From Bacteroidota bacterium (GTDB taxonomy: Bacteria > Bacteroidota > Ignavibacteria > Ignavibacteriales > Melioribacteraceae): a stretch of 64,000 nucleotides of DNA. The position numbers were made by a program, and so were the translations under genes. The notes under the pieces were generated by a model. That model searched no databases and had not been told where the DNA came from. It saw nothing but the letters and a program-made list of their open reading frames with translations. Of this stretch, positions 27,222-37,133 are shown piece by piece. Location: the NCBI GenBank assembly GCA_021820065.1, contig JAKAEE010000007.1:16373-80372 (forward strand). Direction: 5' to 3'. Positions within the stretch are counted from its first letter, which is position 1. Each line of letters begins with the position of its first letter.

Positions 27222-28039
27222 AGCTTCTTTATCACCTCTTTCATTATCAATGTCATTTTAGGTTCGGCTTCCATTGCAGTGGCAATAATTTCTTCAACCT
27301 TAGCCGGTTTTAGCGAATCGGGAAAACATTCGTCGGTTACAACGCTTATTCCTAAGACTTTCATGCCCATGTGGTTGGCAACAATGTTTTCCGGTATCGT
27401 TGACATGCCGACTACATCTGCACCGGTTGCCCGCAAGAATCTGTATTCGGCTCTCGTTTCAAGATTTGGACCGGGCACTGCAACATAAACGCCTTTCTGA
27501 ACTTTAATTTTATTTTCGAGCGCAATTTCTTCGGCAAGTTTTATCAATTCGAGATTGTATGGTTCACTCATATCGGGGAAACGCGGACCAAGTTCATCTT
27601 CATTTTTTCCAATGAGCGGATTATCGCCCAGCAAATTGATATGATCGAGCATTAACATAACATCGCCGCGACGGTAAACCGGATTCATGCCGCCGCACGC
27701 ATTTGATACAAGCAAAGTTTTGACTCCTAGAAATTTCATTACGCGAACCGGATATGTGATTTGCTGCATCGAGTATCCTTCGTAGTAATGAAACCGGCCT
27801 TGCATTGCAACAACATTTTTTCCGTTAATCTTTCCAAAGATCAATTTACCGTGGTGAGATTCAACGGTTGAGAGCGGGAAATGGGGTAAGTCGGCGTAAT
27901 CAATTTCATGTTCGACGGAAATTTCTTTAACCAAACCGCCGAGACCTGTACCTAAAATAATTCCGGTTTCATAGTCAGCATTTGTTTTTTTTCTGATGAC
28001 CGAAAGTGTTTCATTAATCATTTCCGAAAGTTCACTCAT
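27218..28039 (-). CDS. punA: Purine nucleoside phosphorylase, trimeric (PNP-I) type
   Basis: 273 residues. Motifs: 'GIILGTGLGGLV' (phosphate site), 'VESHHGKLIFG', 'MQGRFHYYEGY', 'LLVSNACGGMNP', 'PNLETRAEYRFLRATGAD' and 'VVGMSTIPENIVA'. It splits purine nucleosides with phosphate for salvage. In the base-contacting loop ('ISVVTDECFPD') an Asp occupies the place where classical 6-oxopurine PNPs have Asn, so 6-amino purines could be accepted. It overlaps the DivIVA gene by 4 nt. Confidence 0.9.
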   Translation of the reverse strand: MSELSEMINETLSVIRKKTNADYETGIILGTGLGGLVKEISVEHEIDYADLPHFPLSTVESHHGKLIFGKINGKNVVAMQGRFHYYEGYSMQQITYPVRVMKFLGVKTLLVSNACGGMNPVYRRGDVMLMLDHINLLGDNPLIGKNEDELGPRFPDMSEPYNLELIKLAEEIALENKIKVQKGVYVAVPGPNLETRAEYRFLRATGADVVGMSTIPENIVANHMGMKVLGISVVTDECFPDSLKPAKVEEIIATAMEAEPKMTLIMKEVIKKL

Positions 28040-28584
28040 AAAAGTTTCTCCAAGATGTCGTCCACATTTATTTCACTTTGCTCTTCTTGATTTTCAGATT
28101 CCTTCGGCGCTTCTTTTTTCTTCTTCTGAGTGTCGATTGTCTGCATATCAAGTTCAAGCAAGTTGGACTGCGTTTCAATCAATGCCTTGATCCGTGCGAT
28201 CAAAAGTTTTCTCTCTTCTCGCAGTTGCAACACAGAGTTCCGGATTTGGTTCGCATTCTCTTTTGCTTTTTCAATTGATTGTGCCGATTTCAGTTCCGCC
28301 TCTTTCAGCATCAATGCAGTTTGCTTCTTTGCAGAATCAACAACTTTGTTTGTAGATTCGGTGGCGTTCAAAAGCGCTTGCTGAAAATTTTTCTCGATCC
28401 GTTTATATTCTTTCAGCTGCTCTTCCAGCTTATCTACATCGGTTTTAAATTTGTCGTTTTCAGATTGAATTCTTTCAAACTCATCCGATAACTTTTCAAG
28501 GAAGGCACGAACTTCATCTCTATCGTACCCGCGGACAGTCCGATTGAATTCTTGGTTCTTAATTCCAAACGGAGTGAATTTCAT
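28036..28584 (-). CDS. DivIVA-domain coiled-coil protein
   Basis: 182 residues. The N-terminus 'MKFTPFGIKNQEFNRTVRGYDRDEV' carries the DivIVA lipid-binding start, with the typical Gly-Tyr-Asp and 'VRAFLEKLSDEF'. The rest is a long coiled coil (about 35-150) with an acidic tail. DivIVA-like proteins sense membrane curvature and recruit partners at poles or septa. Part of the yggS-divIVA-punA operon with an ATGA overlap to punA. Confidence 0.82.
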   Translation of the reverse strand: MKFTPFGIKNQEFNRTVRGYDRDEVRAFLEKLSDEFERIQSENDKFKTDVDKLEEQLKEYKRIEKNFQQALLNATESTNKVVDSAKKQTALMLKEAELKSAQSIEKAKENANQIRNSVLQLREERKLLIARIKALIETQSNLLELDMQTIDTQKKKKEAPKESENQEEQSEINVDDILEKLL

Positions 28585-28614
28585 TTTTTTTACCCGCCCT
28601 TAATGATAAATTTT

Positions 28615-29298
28615 TTATGCTTTAATCCGTTCTCCGAAGATTGCTGTTCCTATTCGCAGCATCGTCGCTCCTTCTTCGATTGCAATCTCAAAGTCGTTTG
28701 TCATTCCCATCGAAAGCTCTTTGAGTTCAAATCCGGATTCGTACAAAAATTCTTTTGTCTGTCTCAATCTAACAAAACATTTTCGAATTAATTCAAAATT
28801 ATCCGTATAAGGCGCCATCGTCATCAAACCGACCAATTTGAGATTTGGACTTCGGGAACAGTAATCAGACAATTCCAAAATTTCTTTTTCAGTTTGAAGT
28901 CCGTGCTTTGTCGCCTCCGACGAGGTTTTGATTTCTAAAAGAACATTTTGCGTCTTGCCGATCTGCTCTGCCTTGCGATTAATCTCATCGGCAAGTTTTA
29001 TCGAATCGACGGAATGAATATAATCAGCGTGACCAACAATATATTTTACTTTGTTCGTCTGAAGATGTCCTATGAAATGCCAATTAAAATCACCGGAAAT
29101 CAGTTCGGATTTTTCTTTAAGCTCATGCGCCTTATTCTCACCAAGGTCTTTCAAACCAGCAACTAAGGCATCCTTTATAATTTCAATTGATTGAGTTTTG
29201 CTCACTCCAATCAGCGTAATCTCAGAGCGCTTGCGACCGCATTTTTGGCAGATTTTCGCAATTTTTTCTTCAACTTTATTAAGATTTTCTCGAATCAT
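28615..29298 (-). CDS. YggS-family PLP homeostasis protein
   Basis: 227 residues from the ATG at 29298 (a GTG precedes it). Alanine-racemase-like TIM barrel: PLP Lys in '[16 protein letters not shown]', '[12 protein letters not shown]', '[16 protein letters not shown]', and the closing '[28 protein letters not shown]' (split here). YggS/PLPBP proteins bind pyridoxal phosphate and balance its level without known catalysis. First gene of the long minus-strand operon running to the SDR gene. Confidence 0.92.
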   Translation of the reverse strand: MIRENLNKVEEKIAKICQKCGRKRSEITLIGVSKTQSIEIIKDALVAGLKDLGENKAHELKEKSELISGDFNWHFIGHLQTNKVKYIVGHADYIHSVDSIKLADEINRKAEQIGKTQNVLLEIKTSSEATKHGLQTEKEILELSDYCSRSPNLKLVGLMTMAPYTDNFELIRKCFVRLRQTKEFLYESGFELKELSMGMTNDFEIAIEEGATMLRIGTAIFGERIKA

Positions 29299-29470
29299 CA
29301 CTCAAAAATAAGGGTGAAAATGTATCCGTTTGAGTTGTTAAAGTCAACGAATTACTTTTCAAATATAGTGAAAAAAGGAGTTTGCTTCGAGACAAGTTAC
29401 TAAGGAAAATTTTGTGAAATGAAGGCGAAACCGTTTAGTTATTTACCTCTGTTGAACAATGAAAGGCATT

Positions 29471-29713
29471 CTATGCTTTAATTTTACGTTTTATTTTCAG
29501 CGATTTTCTTTTGGCTATAAATTCATCTAACGTAATTAAATTCCCTTTTGTTAAATCCATTTCGTTTTCTTTTTTTGCTTCGTCAAAACCTAAAGCACAG
29601 TTTAATTCATCAATCTCATCCATCAGTTTCTCATAAATTTTTATATCCAGAATCACGGCTTTTTTTCTGCCTTTAGCATCAATAACATATTTTTTCTTTA
29701 TCGGTTCTGTCAT
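29471..29713 (-). CDS. Small antitoxin-like protein (Phd/YefM-like), orphan
   Basis: 80 residues, highly charged. The start 'KKKYVIDAKGRKKAVILDIKIYEKLMDEI' (given in part) resembles antitoxins of the Phd/YefM/RelB type, in which a short DNA-binding beta-helix module asks for 'V.L....Y..L.E.'. No toxin gene lies on either side (rather nrdJ upstream and the yggS start region downstream). It could be a remnant antitoxin or an unrelated regulator. Confidence 0.6.
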   Translation of the reverse strand: MTEPIKKKYVIDAKGRKKAVILDIKIYEKLMDEIDELNCALGFDEAKKENEMDLTKGNLITLDEFIAKRKSLKIKRKIKA

Positions 29714-29816
29714 CTCTTACTCGCTTTCATTTTCTCCAATTATAAGATAAGAATTTTTTTGTTTTATTCCTTTGAGTTTTAGAAGTCTATAAATCCAGCT
29801 GTTCGCTATAATAAAA

Positions 29817-29839
29817 GAGGGGCTCTAGATAAGCCCCTC
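29817..29839 (-). terminator. Intrinsic terminator of nrdJ
   Basis: 8-bp stem GAGGGGCT / AGCCCCTC with a 7-nt loop; on the minus strand it is followed by TTTTAT. It lies about 40 nt after the nrdJ stop. Confidence 0.8.
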
Positions 29840-29876
29840 CGCAATTGCTTTGAGTGTGTTAATGCCTGCTCTTAGA

Positions 29877-32800
29877 TCAACTACATCCAGTAGTTGCGCC
29901 GCACGTAGTACATTTTAAACATGTTCCGTTGCGAACCATCGTCATACTTTGGCATTCGGGGCAGATATCGCCGGTATAACCGCGCTCACGTGCCTTCATA
30001 ACATTCTGATGAAGCGTGATTGCGATTGCTCTCGGTTCTGCTTGTTCATGAGATAATTTTTCAACCAGATCTTTATGGCTATCCAATTCGATCATTTTTT
30101 CGCTGACCACTTCTTCACTTTCAAAATCCGGTTCTGCAACGGAATGATGATCGCCGCCGCCTTTTTTCACCAACTCACCTTCTTCAACATGAGCAAGATC
30201 GTTTCTTCCCAAGTAGGTCACGGCAAGCTCACGGAAAATATAATCTATAACCGAGGTTGCCATTTTAATTCTGTTATGTCCGGTAAGAACGCCGCTTGGT
30301 TCGAATCGCGTAAAAACAAATGCATCTACAAATTCTTCCAACGGAACGCCGTGCTGCAACCCAAGCGAAATAGATATCGCAAAACAGTTGAGCAAACTTC
30401 TGAATGCCGCGCCTTCTTTATGCATATCTATAAATACTTCGCCCAACTGCCCGTTATCATATTCGCCCGTTCGGATATAAACCGTTTGACCGTTGATCTT
30501 AACTTTTTGAGTGTAGCCTGTTCTTCTATCCGGCAGTCTTCTTCTTTTTGCGATGTAACGATGAATGATCCTCTCGGCAATTTTAACAATGTCGTTTTCT
30601 TCTTTCTTTTCAATCAACTCTTCAACTTCTTCCTCGGTCATCGTATTAAGCGGTTGAGAAAGTTTCGATCCGTCTCTGTAAAGCGCATTGGCTTTACATC
30701 CGAGTTTCCATGATTGGAGATAAGCATATTTGATGTCGTCAATCGTAGCGTTGTTCGGCAAATTAATAGTTTTAGAAATGGCACCGGAAATAAACGGTTG
30801 AGCAGCAGACATCATATAAATATGCGCGTCGGATTTAATGAAACGTGTTCCCTTCTTGCCGCATTTGTTGGCGCAATCGAATACGGGATAATGTTCGTGT
30901 TTCAAGAATGGTGCGCCTTCCACGGTCATCGTTCCGCATACGTAATCATTGGCAGAAGCAATCTCTTCTTTTGTAAAACCAAGTTCTGTTAGTACGTCGA
31001 AATTGAAATCGTTAATCTGCTCACCAGTAAAATTAAGATTGTGCTTTAGGAATTTTTCTCCCAAAGTGAATTTGTTGAACGCAAAGCTAAGTTCAAATAC
31101 AGAAGGAAGAATCGTTTCAAGCCTGTTCAGAACTTCATCTGTAAATCCGCGGGCGCGCAATGATTCGTGATTGACATACGGGCATCCGGTTAATGTTCCG
31201 GCTCCCTTCGCATATTTCACAATCTCATTACTCTGATCTTGATTGTATCCTAATTTCTTCAGCGCCGGCGGAATTGATTGATTAATAATTTTGAAATAAC
31301 CGCCGCCTGCTAGTTTCTTAAACTTAACCAATGCAAAGTCTGGTTCTATTCCTGTCGTGTCGCAATCCATCACAAGTCCAATTGTGCCAGTAGGCGCAAT
31401 AACAGTTACTTGAGCATTTCTAAAACCGAATTGAGAACCCAAATCCAATGCAAGATCAGCATCTTCCTTAGCTGCTTTCAATAAATCAGATGGACAAAAT
31501 TCCGGGCTTATTCCTACAGGTAACGTTGAAAGTCCTTCGTATTCTTCTTTAGGGACATTGTAAGCTGCTCTACGGTGATTTCGAATAACGCGCAACATGC
31601 TTTCAGCATTTTCTTTATACTGAGGGAAAGGTCCAAGTTCTTTTGCCATTTCAGCCGATGTCGCGTACGACTTCATATGCATAATTGCAGTGATTGCGCC
31701 GCATATTGCATACGCTTCTTTGCTGTCGTAAGAAATTCCCTGCTGCATTAGTAACGAACCAAGATTTGCATAACCCAGACCGAGCGTTCTAAACTCATAA
31801 CTTTTCTGTGCAATCTCTTTGCTGGGATACTGCGCCATCAACACGCTTATCTCAAGAACAATAGTCCATAATCTTGTTGCATGACGGAAAGCATCGACGT
31901 TGAATTTTTCTTCATCGTCGCTATAGAAACGAACTAGATTTAACGATGCAAGATTACACGCAGTATCATCCAAGAACATGTATTCACTGCAAGGGTTTGA
32001 AGCGCGGATTCTTCCATTCGTTGGACACGTGTGCCACTCATTAATTGTAGTATCGAATTGCAAACCGGGATCGGCACTAGCCCATGCGGCATAACTTATA
32101 TCGTCCCAAAGATTTTTTGCCGGAATTACCTTGTAAGGTTTCGGCGCTCGATTGTCTTTTTCGGCTCTTTTCTTTTCTACGCGCCAATACAAATTCCAAT
32201 TATCGTCATTCAATACTGCCTGCATAAATTCATTTGTCACGCGCACCGAATTGTTGGAATTTTGTCCAGCAACGGTAGTGTAAGCTTCGGAATTCCAATC
32301 GGTATCGTATATAGGAATTTCGATAGATCTGAACCCGAGCTTCGCAAGTTTGATTACTCTATCAATATAATTTTCCGGAACGTTTACTTTCCTAGCTTCA
32401 ATAATTGCTCTCCGAAGACGAAGATTAGTTTTTTTGTTGAAGCGATCGTTTTCCGGATGTTCATCATAACACGCTTTAATAATATTGTTAAGATGCTGAT
32501 TCAAAATTTTAGAACCGGTAACAAGCGCTGCAACTTTTTGTTCTTCAATAACTTTCCAATTAATAAATTCATCTATGTCCGGATGATCGATATCGAGAGT
32601 TACCATTTTTGCCGCGCGACGTGTTGTGCCGCCGGATTTAATTGCGCCAGCAGCGCGATCACCAATTTTTAGGAAAGACATTAAACCGGACGATTTTCCT
32701 CCGCCGCTCAACGGTTCGTTTATTCCGCGAATGTCTGAAAAGTTTGTTCCGGTTCCTGAGCCATATTTAAAAAGCCGAGCTTCGCGAACCCACAAATCCA

Positions 32801-33443
32801 TTATGCCGCCTTCGTTAACAAGATCGTCACTGATAGATTGAATGAAACACGCGTGCGGCTGCGGATGAGTATAAGCATCTTCCGAAGTAGTCAGCTGCCC
32901 GCTTTGATAATCAACGTAGTAGTGACCTTGAGCAGGTCCGTTAATTCCGTATGCCCAGTTCAATCCCGTGTTAAACCATTGCGGAGAGTTCGGTGCCGCA
33001 AATTGATTTGCCAACATATAAAGATGTTCGTCGTAAAATGCTTTTGCATCTTCTTCGGAATCGAAGTACTTCGCTTTCCATCCCCAATAAGTCCACGTCC
33101 CAGCGAGACGATGGAAAACCTGTCGTGCGTCTGTTTCGGATCCGAATCTATCTTTCTCCGGAAGTTCCTCAAGGGTTTTTGCATCTGCAACAGATGATTG
33201 CAACCATTTCGGAATTCCTTCTTCTTTGTTTTTCCGAAGTAACTTGGGTACACCCGCCTTACGAAAATATTTTTGAGCAAGAACGTCGGTTGCTACTTGA
33301 GACCAATCTTTAGGTATAACAACATCTTCCATCCTGAACACTATTGAGCCATCGGGATTTTTAATTTCCGATACTCTTTTTACGAACTCAATTGATTCAA
33401 GCGGATCTTTCCCGGCTGTGGTAAACAGACGATTTATCTTCAT
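29877..33443 (-). CDS. nrdJ: Vitamin B12-dependent (class II) ribonucleotide reductase
   Basis: 1188 residues, the long NrdJ type. Catalytic-barrel landmarks include '[20 protein letters not shown]', '[21 protein letters not shown]' and '[20 protein letters not shown]'. The C-terminus has a zinc ribbon '[22 protein letters not shown]' (22 residues, here CPECQ ... CLKCTTCG), as in adenosylcobalamin-dependent enzymes. It reduces ribonucleotides to deoxyribonucleotides with or without oxygen. A good ribosome site (GGAG) precedes the ATG, and a terminator follows at 29817-29839. It implies that the cell makes or imports cobalamin. Confidence 0.96.
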   Translation of the reverse strand: MKINRLFTTAGKDPLESIEFVKRVSEIKNPDGSIVFRMEDVVIPKDWSQVATDVLAQKYFRKAGVPKLLRKNKEEGIPKWLQSSVADAKTLEELPEKDRFGSETDARQVFHRLAGTWTYWGWKAKYFDSEEDAKAFYDEHLYMLANQFAAPNSPQWFNTGLNWAYGINGPAQGHYYVDYQSGQLTTSEDAYTHPQPHACFIQSISDDLVNEGGIMDLWVREARLFKYGSGTGTNFSDIRGINEPLSGGGKSSGLMSFLKIGDRAAGAIKSGGTTRRAAKMVTLDIDHPDIDEFINWKVIEEQKVAALVTGSKILNQHLNNIIKACYDEHPENDRFNKKTNLRLRRAIIEARKVNVPENYIDRVIKLAKLGFRSIEIPIYDTDWNSEAYTTVAGQNSNNSVRVTNEFMQAVLNDDNWNLYWRVEKKRAEKDNRAPKPYKVIPAKNLWDDISYAAWASADPGLQFDTTINEWHTCPTNGRIRASNPCSEYMFLDDTACNLASLNLVRFYSDDEEKFNVDAFRHATRLWTIVLEISVLMAQYPSKEIAQKSYEFRTLGLGYANLGSLLMQQGISYDSKEAYAICGAITAIMHMKSYATSAEMAKELGPFPQYKENAESMLRVIRNHRRAAYNVPKEEYEGLSTLPVGISPEFCPSDLLKAAKEDADLALDLGSQFGFRNAQVTVIAPTGTIGLVMDCDTTGIEPDFALVKFKKLAGGGYFKIINQSIPPALKKLGYNQDQSNEIVKYAKGAGTLTGCPYVNHESLRARGFTDEVLNRLETILPSVFELSFAFNKFTLGEKFLKHNLNFTGEQINDFNFDVLTELGFTKEEIASANDYVCGTMTVEGAPFLKHEHYPVFDCANKCGKKGTRFIKSDAHIYMMSAAQPFISGAISKTINLPNNATIDDIKYAYLQSWKLGCKANALYRDGSKLSQPLNTMTEEEVEELIEKKEENDIVKIAERIIHRYIAKRRRLPDRRTGYTQKVKINGQTVYIRTGEYDNGQLGEVFIDMHKEGAAFRSLLNCFAISISLGLQHGVPLEEFVDAFVFTRFEPSGVLTGHNRIKMATSVIDYIFRELAVTYLGRNDLAHVEEGELVKKGGGDHHSVAEPDFESEEVVSEKMIELDSHKDLVEKLSHEQAEPRAIAITLHQNVMKARERGYTGDICPECQSMTMVRNGTCLKCTTCGATTGCS

Positions 33444-33611
33444 CTAAATCTCCAATCTTTTAACAGTTGTAGAAAAACTTTCTATGAATTAAAATGATAT
33501 CAATAATTTTTTTTGAGGAACGGAATACACATTTTGTCGAAGCTGAAAACAACATAAGTAAAATTATTTTTTTAAGCAATCGGTTGAACGCTTAATCAAA
33601 AAATTGTGCAA

Positions 33612-33642
33612 TTGTTTTACTTGGATTCGAATCCAATATAAT
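33612..33642 (+). promoter_or_regulatory. Promoter with palindromic operator upstream of malQ
   Basis: A perfect 16-bp palindrome TTGGATTCGAATCCAA (33621-33636) directly precedes TATAAT (33637-33642); a TTGTTT at 33612 could be the -35. The position between the two boxes suits a LacI/GntR-type repressor. The malQ ATG is 80 nt further on. Confidence 0.5.
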
Positions 33643-33721
33643 GAATAAATGTTTCAAGAAAATATTGTTTTTTTATTTAATTTTATTAGTAGGATTTAAA
33701 TCACATTTCGTTGAGGAATTA

Positions 33722-35257
33722 ATGAAAATTGAACGTTCAGCAGGGATTTTACTTCACCCCACTTCTTTACCAGGCAAATTTGGCATTGGCGATCTTGGCC
33801 CTAGTGCTTATCACTTCATAGATTGGATGCATGACGCGGGTCAGTCTCTATGGCAAGTTTTTCCGCTTGGCCCAACTGGATACGGCGATTCGCCATATCA
33901 GTGCTTTTCAGCTTTTGCCGGAAATCCTCTTCTTATCAGTCCGGAAGAATTACATAAAGATGGACTGCTAACCGAGAAGGAAATTCATGAAGTACCGCAT
34001 TGGAATAAACATCACATAGATTTTGGTTCCGCTATCGAATACAAATACGAACTGTTGCATAAAGCGTTTAAACATTTTAAGAAGCTTGATAAAAATATTG
34101 AAGAAGAGTGTGGTGATTTTTGCAAAGCTAACGCTTACTGGCTGGATGATTACTCCCTCTTCATGGCGGCAAAACAATACCACGGAGGAGTCCAATGGAC
34201 GCAGTGGGATCCGTCAATCGCGTTCAGAAAAAAAATTTCCGAATGGAAGAAAAAATTGAAGGACGAAATTGAGTTTCAAAAATTTCTTCAATTCATTTTT
34301 AACAAGCAGTGGACAAATGTTCGAGGATACGCTCACAGCAAGAAAATAAAAATTATCGGTGATCTGCCAATTTTTATTGCTTACGACAGCGCCGACCTTT
34401 GGGCTAACAAAGAACAATTTACGGTTCGCGAAGACGGAACGTTGGAATTTGTTGCCGGAGTCCCGCCGGATTATTTCAGCGCTACCGGACAACTTTGGGG
34501 AAATCCTCTTTATAAATGGAAAGTAATGGAGAAAGATGATTTCCATTGGTGGCGGCAAAGAATTTCTAAGCTGCTCGGTATGGTTGACCTAATCCGTATC
34601 GATCACTTCCGCGGTTTCGATGCGTATTGGGAAATTCCCGGCGACGCGACAACTGCGATCAACGGACGCTGGGTAAAAGCTCCCGGAGAAAAATTATTTA
34701 ACTCAATTAAAAAAGCTTTGGGCGATCTGCCTATCATTGCAGAAGACCTTGGCGTTATTACCGATTCGGTTGTTGAACTGCGCGACAAATTTAATTTCCC
34801 GGGAATAAAAATTCTGCAGTTTGGATTAGGAACTGACGGCGACAAAAAATTCTTGCCGCACAATCACGTACAGAATTGTGTTGTGCATACGGGCTCGCAT
34901 GATAATGAAACGACGCGCGGATTTATTGAATCGGAACGGAAGAAAAACTCGGGCATTTACGAGTGGGCGCAAAAGTATCTTAACTACTACGGCGATAACA
35001 TGACCTATGAACTGATCCGTACCGCTTATGCGTCGGTTGCAAATATTGTCGTTATACCGATGCAGGATATTTTGAATCTTGGTAACGAATCAAGAATGAA
35101 TTTGCCGGGCTCACTTGGCGGCAATTGGAATTGGCGCTTCACTTGGGATCAGTTGCACGGCGATCTTACCAAGCATTACAAAGAAATGACCATAATGTTT
35201 GAACGCCCGCCTTTGAAGAAAATTGAGAATGCTAAAATTGAAGTTGCTGAGGAATGA
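33722..35257 (+). CDS. malQ: 4-alpha-glucanotransferase
   Basis: 511 residues from the ATG at 33722, which has GAGGAA upstream; the frame extends 27 codons further but that part is not MalQ-like. It shows 'SAGILLHPTSLPGKFGIGDLG', the GH77 catalytic motifs 'LIRIDHFRGFDAYWEIP' (nucleophile Asp), 'PIIAEDLGVITDSV' (acid/base Glu) and 'HTGSHDNETTRGF'. It transfers glucan chains in maltodextrin/glycogen metabolism. Stand-alone gene behind a palindromic operator. Confidence 0.95.
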   Translation: MKIERSAGILLHPTSLPGKFGIGDLGPSAYHFIDWMHDAGQSLWQVFPLGPTGYGDSPYQCFSAFAGNPLLISPEELHKDGLLTEKEIHEVPHWNKHHIDFGSAIEYKYELLHKAFKHFKKLDKNIEEECGDFCKANAYWLDDYSLFMAAKQYHGGVQWTQWDPSIAFRKKISEWKKKLKDEIEFQKFLQFIFNKQWTNVRGYAHSKKIKIIGDLPIFIAYDSADLWANKEQFTVREDGTLEFVAGVPPDYFSATGQLWGNPLYKWKVMEKDDFHWWRQRISKLLGMVDLIRIDHFRGFDAYWEIPGDATTAINGRWVKAPGEKLFNSIKKALGDLPIIAEDLGVITDSVVELRDKFNFPGIKILQFGLGTDGDKKFLPHNHVQNCVVHTGSHDNETTRGFIESERKKNSGIYEWAQKYLNYYGDNMTYELIRTAYASVANIVVIPMQDILNLGNESRMNLPGSLGGNWNWRFTWDQLHGDLTKHYKEMTIMFERPPLKKIENAKIEVAEE

Positions 35258-35266
35258 TGATTTAGA

Positions 35267-35295
35267 TTCGGGATCGCACTAAGTGCGATCCCGAA
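35267..35295. terminator. Bidirectional hairpin between malQ and the glutathione peroxidase gene
   Basis: TTCGGGATCGCACT and its complement AGTGCGATCCCGAA are separated by one base; the practical stem is 12 bp with a 5-nt loop. It lies between two convergent genes. The T tracts on each side are weak. Confidence 0.6.
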
Positions 35296-35303
35296 AGCTA
35301 AAA

Positions 35304-35885
35304 TTATTTTGCCAACTCTTTTTCGATCGCTTTAGTTAACTCGTCGCTTTCCGGTGTTACTTTGCTTCTAAACCGAGCAACAATATTTCCGCTTTTATCA
35401 ATTAAAAACTTTTCGAAGTTCCATTTAATATCTCCGTCTTCAGTAACGGGATTGTTGATAAGCCGAGCATAGAGCGGAGATTTTTCATCACCCAGCACTT
35501 TAATCTTATCAAACAGTTTGAACGTTACAAAATATTTGGAACTGCAGAATTCTTTTATCTCTTGGTTTGTTCCCGGCTCCTGATGCCCGAAGTCGTTGCA
35601 CGGGAAAGCCAAAATTTCAAAACCTTTGTCTTTATATTTTTTGTAAATAGCTTCCAAACCTTTATACTGAGGCGTGTATCCGCATTTACTTGCAACGTTC
35701 ACAATCAAAAGAACCTTGCCTTTGTAATCGGAAAGTTTCACGTCTTTCCCATCCATATCTTTTACAACTAAGTCTCTTATGTTGTCGCCCATTTTATTTC
35801 CTTCAAGATTTTTCGCAAAGTTTGTTAAGCTGAGAGTAATTAAAAACAAAAAGGTTAGAGTTGAAAAAATCTTAATCCTTCCCAT
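35304..35885 (-). CDS. Glutathione peroxidase-family protein, exported
   Basis: 193 residues: a signal or membrane anchor (MGRIKIFSTLTFLFLITLSL), then a GPx domain. The catalytic set is visible: Cys in 'NVASKCGYTPQYKGLE', Gln in 'FPCNDFGHQEPGTNQEI', and Trp-Asn in 'IKWNFEKFLIDKSG'. Like most bacterial members it has Cys, not selenocysteine, and probably uses thioredoxin to reduce peroxides. The leader places it in the periplasm or on the membrane. Confidence 0.9.
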   Translation of the reverse strand: MGRIKIFSTLTFLFLITLSLTNFAKNLEGNKMGDNIRDLVVKDMDGKDVKLSDYKGKVLLIVNVASKCGYTPQYKGLEAIYKKYKDKGFEILAFPCNDFGHQEPGTNQEIKEFCSSKYFVTFKLFDKIKVLGDEKSPLYARLINNPVTEDGDIKWNFEKFLIDKSGNIVARFRSKVTPESDELTKAIEKELAK

Positions 35886-35947
35886 TGCGCTGCCTTTCTT
35901 TTTTTAGTAAAACGAAATACACGGCAGTAAAGTTCATAAGAAGAGAA

Positions 35948-35972
35948 ACCCGACTTCCAAACGAAATCGGGT
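35948..35972 (-). terminator. Intrinsic terminator of the phosphotransacetylase gene
   Basis: Stem ACCCGACTTC / GAAATCGGGT (one G-U pair), 5-nt loop, followed on the minus strand by TTTCTCTTCTT. It lies 30 nt after the pta stop codon. Confidence 0.65.
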
Positions 35973-36002
35973 CCTTAATTAGAAAAGATTTTTTTTCAAC
36001 GA

Positions 36003-36986
36003 TTAGTCAGCCATCAGCGCTGCAATTGCTGCCGTGTTCACTATGTCGTCAACACTGCATCCGCGGCTGAGATCAAAAAACGGTTTCTGCAATCCTTGAT
36101 TGATGGGACCAACAGCTTCAGCTTTACCGAGACGCTGCGCAATTTTGTAACCGATGTTGCCCGAGTTGAGATCGGGGAAAACCAAAACATTAGCCCGTCC
36201 GGCAACTTTGCTGCCCGGAGCTTTTTTCTTTCCTACCGAATCAACTATTGCCGCGTCGAACTGCAGTTCGCCGTCAACGCTTAAATCCGAACGTTTTTCC
36301 TGAACAAGTTTTGTTGCCTGACGAACCTTGTCAATCAATTCATGTTCGGCGCTGCCTTTGGTGGAAAACGAAAGCATTGCGATGTAAGGTTCTTCACCGG
36401 TAAGTTTTTTGTGATTGTCGGCAGTAGCGATCGCAATGTCTGCCAACTGATTCGCATCCGGGTTCGGGTTAACCGCGCAATCGGCAAAACTGTAAACCGT
36501 ATTGGGAAATACCATCAAGAAAAAACTTGAAAGAATTGAAATACCTTCCTTCAATCCAACACAAAAAATTCCGGCGCGGGTGATATCGGCAGTCGTTGCA
36601 ACGGAACCGCCAACACTCGCATGAGCCATTCCTTCGCGAACCATCATACCGGCAAAAAAGATGTCCCGCTTAACGGTTTCTTTTGCTTGTTCGATGGTGA
36701 TGCCTTTGTGTTTCCTGAGATTGTAAAAAATGTTTGTGAAATCGCTGAGCTTTTCCGACTTATCCGGATCAATAATTCGAATACCTTGCAGATCAGCGCC
36801 AATCTTTTTTGCATCTACTCTAATTTTTTCTTCATTGCCAATTGTAATTACTGAAGCAACTTTTTCCTTTGTCAAAATTTCCGCAGCACGAAGCACTCGT
36901 TCATCATGTGATTCCGGCAGTACCAGCGTTTTTTTTCTTTGAGCAGCTTTTGCTCTAATTTGATTAAGTAATTCAATATCAGACAT
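36003..36986 (-). CDS. pta: Phosphate acetyltransferase
   Basis: 327 residues, the short single-domain type. Motifs: 'LVLPESHDERVLRAAEIL' at the start, 'GMVREGMAHASVGGSVATTADITRAG' (split here), 'TVYSFADCAVNPNPDANQLADIAI' (split) and 'GKKKAPGSKVAGRANVLVFPDLNSGNIGYKI' (split). It converts acetyl-CoA and phosphate to acetyl phosphate, the step before acetate kinase in acetate formation. No ackA is adjacent. The family also includes EutD. Confidence 0.93.
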   Translation of the reverse strand: MSDIELLNQIRAKAAQRKKTLVLPESHDERVLRAAEILTKEKVASVITIGNEEKIRVDAKKIGADLQGIRIIDPDKSEKLSDFTNIFYNLRKHKGITIEQAKETVKRDIFFAGMMVREGMAHASVGGSVATTADITRAGIFCVGLKEGISILSSFFLMVFPNTVYSFADCAVNPNPDANQLADIAIATADNHKKLTGEEPYIAMLSFSTKGSAEHELIDKVRQATKLVQEKRSDLSVDGELQFDAAIVDSVGKKKAPGSKVAGRANVLVFPDLNSGNIGYKIAQRLGKAEAVGPINQGLQKPFFDLSRGCSVDDIVNTAAIAALMAD

Positions 36987-37017
36987 AATTCATCCATAGT
37001 TGTTAAAAATCTGCATA

Positions 37018-37025
37018 CAAATATA
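37018..37025 (-). promoter_or_regulatory. -7 element (TATATTTG) of the pta promoter
   Basis: The minus-strand TATATTTG matches the Bacteroidota -7 box, about 32 nt before the ATG at 36986. I see no clean -33 TTG at the right distance. Confidence 0.35.
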
Positions 37026-37133
37026 AACAATTTGGTTTATTCCGTTTTGGCGTGGCAGAGTAACAAAAAGAATGAATTGAATTTGTCCCTCGAATTAGAA
37101 ATATTGAAGTAGGATTTGGAAAGAGTTTCGGAA

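Noticed and set aside
30075..30713. 212-residue ORF opposite nrdJ
   Set aside because: Antisense to the conserved ribonucleotide reductase; no ribosome site and no known motifs.
33570..33600. TTAAGC/GCTTAA inverted repeat upstream of nrdJ as an NrdR box
   Set aside because: It does not match the NrdR consensus and no second box is seen.
33444..33640. Cobalamin riboswitch ahead of the B12-dependent reductase
   Set aside because: No B12-box-like conserved sequence is visible in this gap, and it is too short for the full fold plus promoter.
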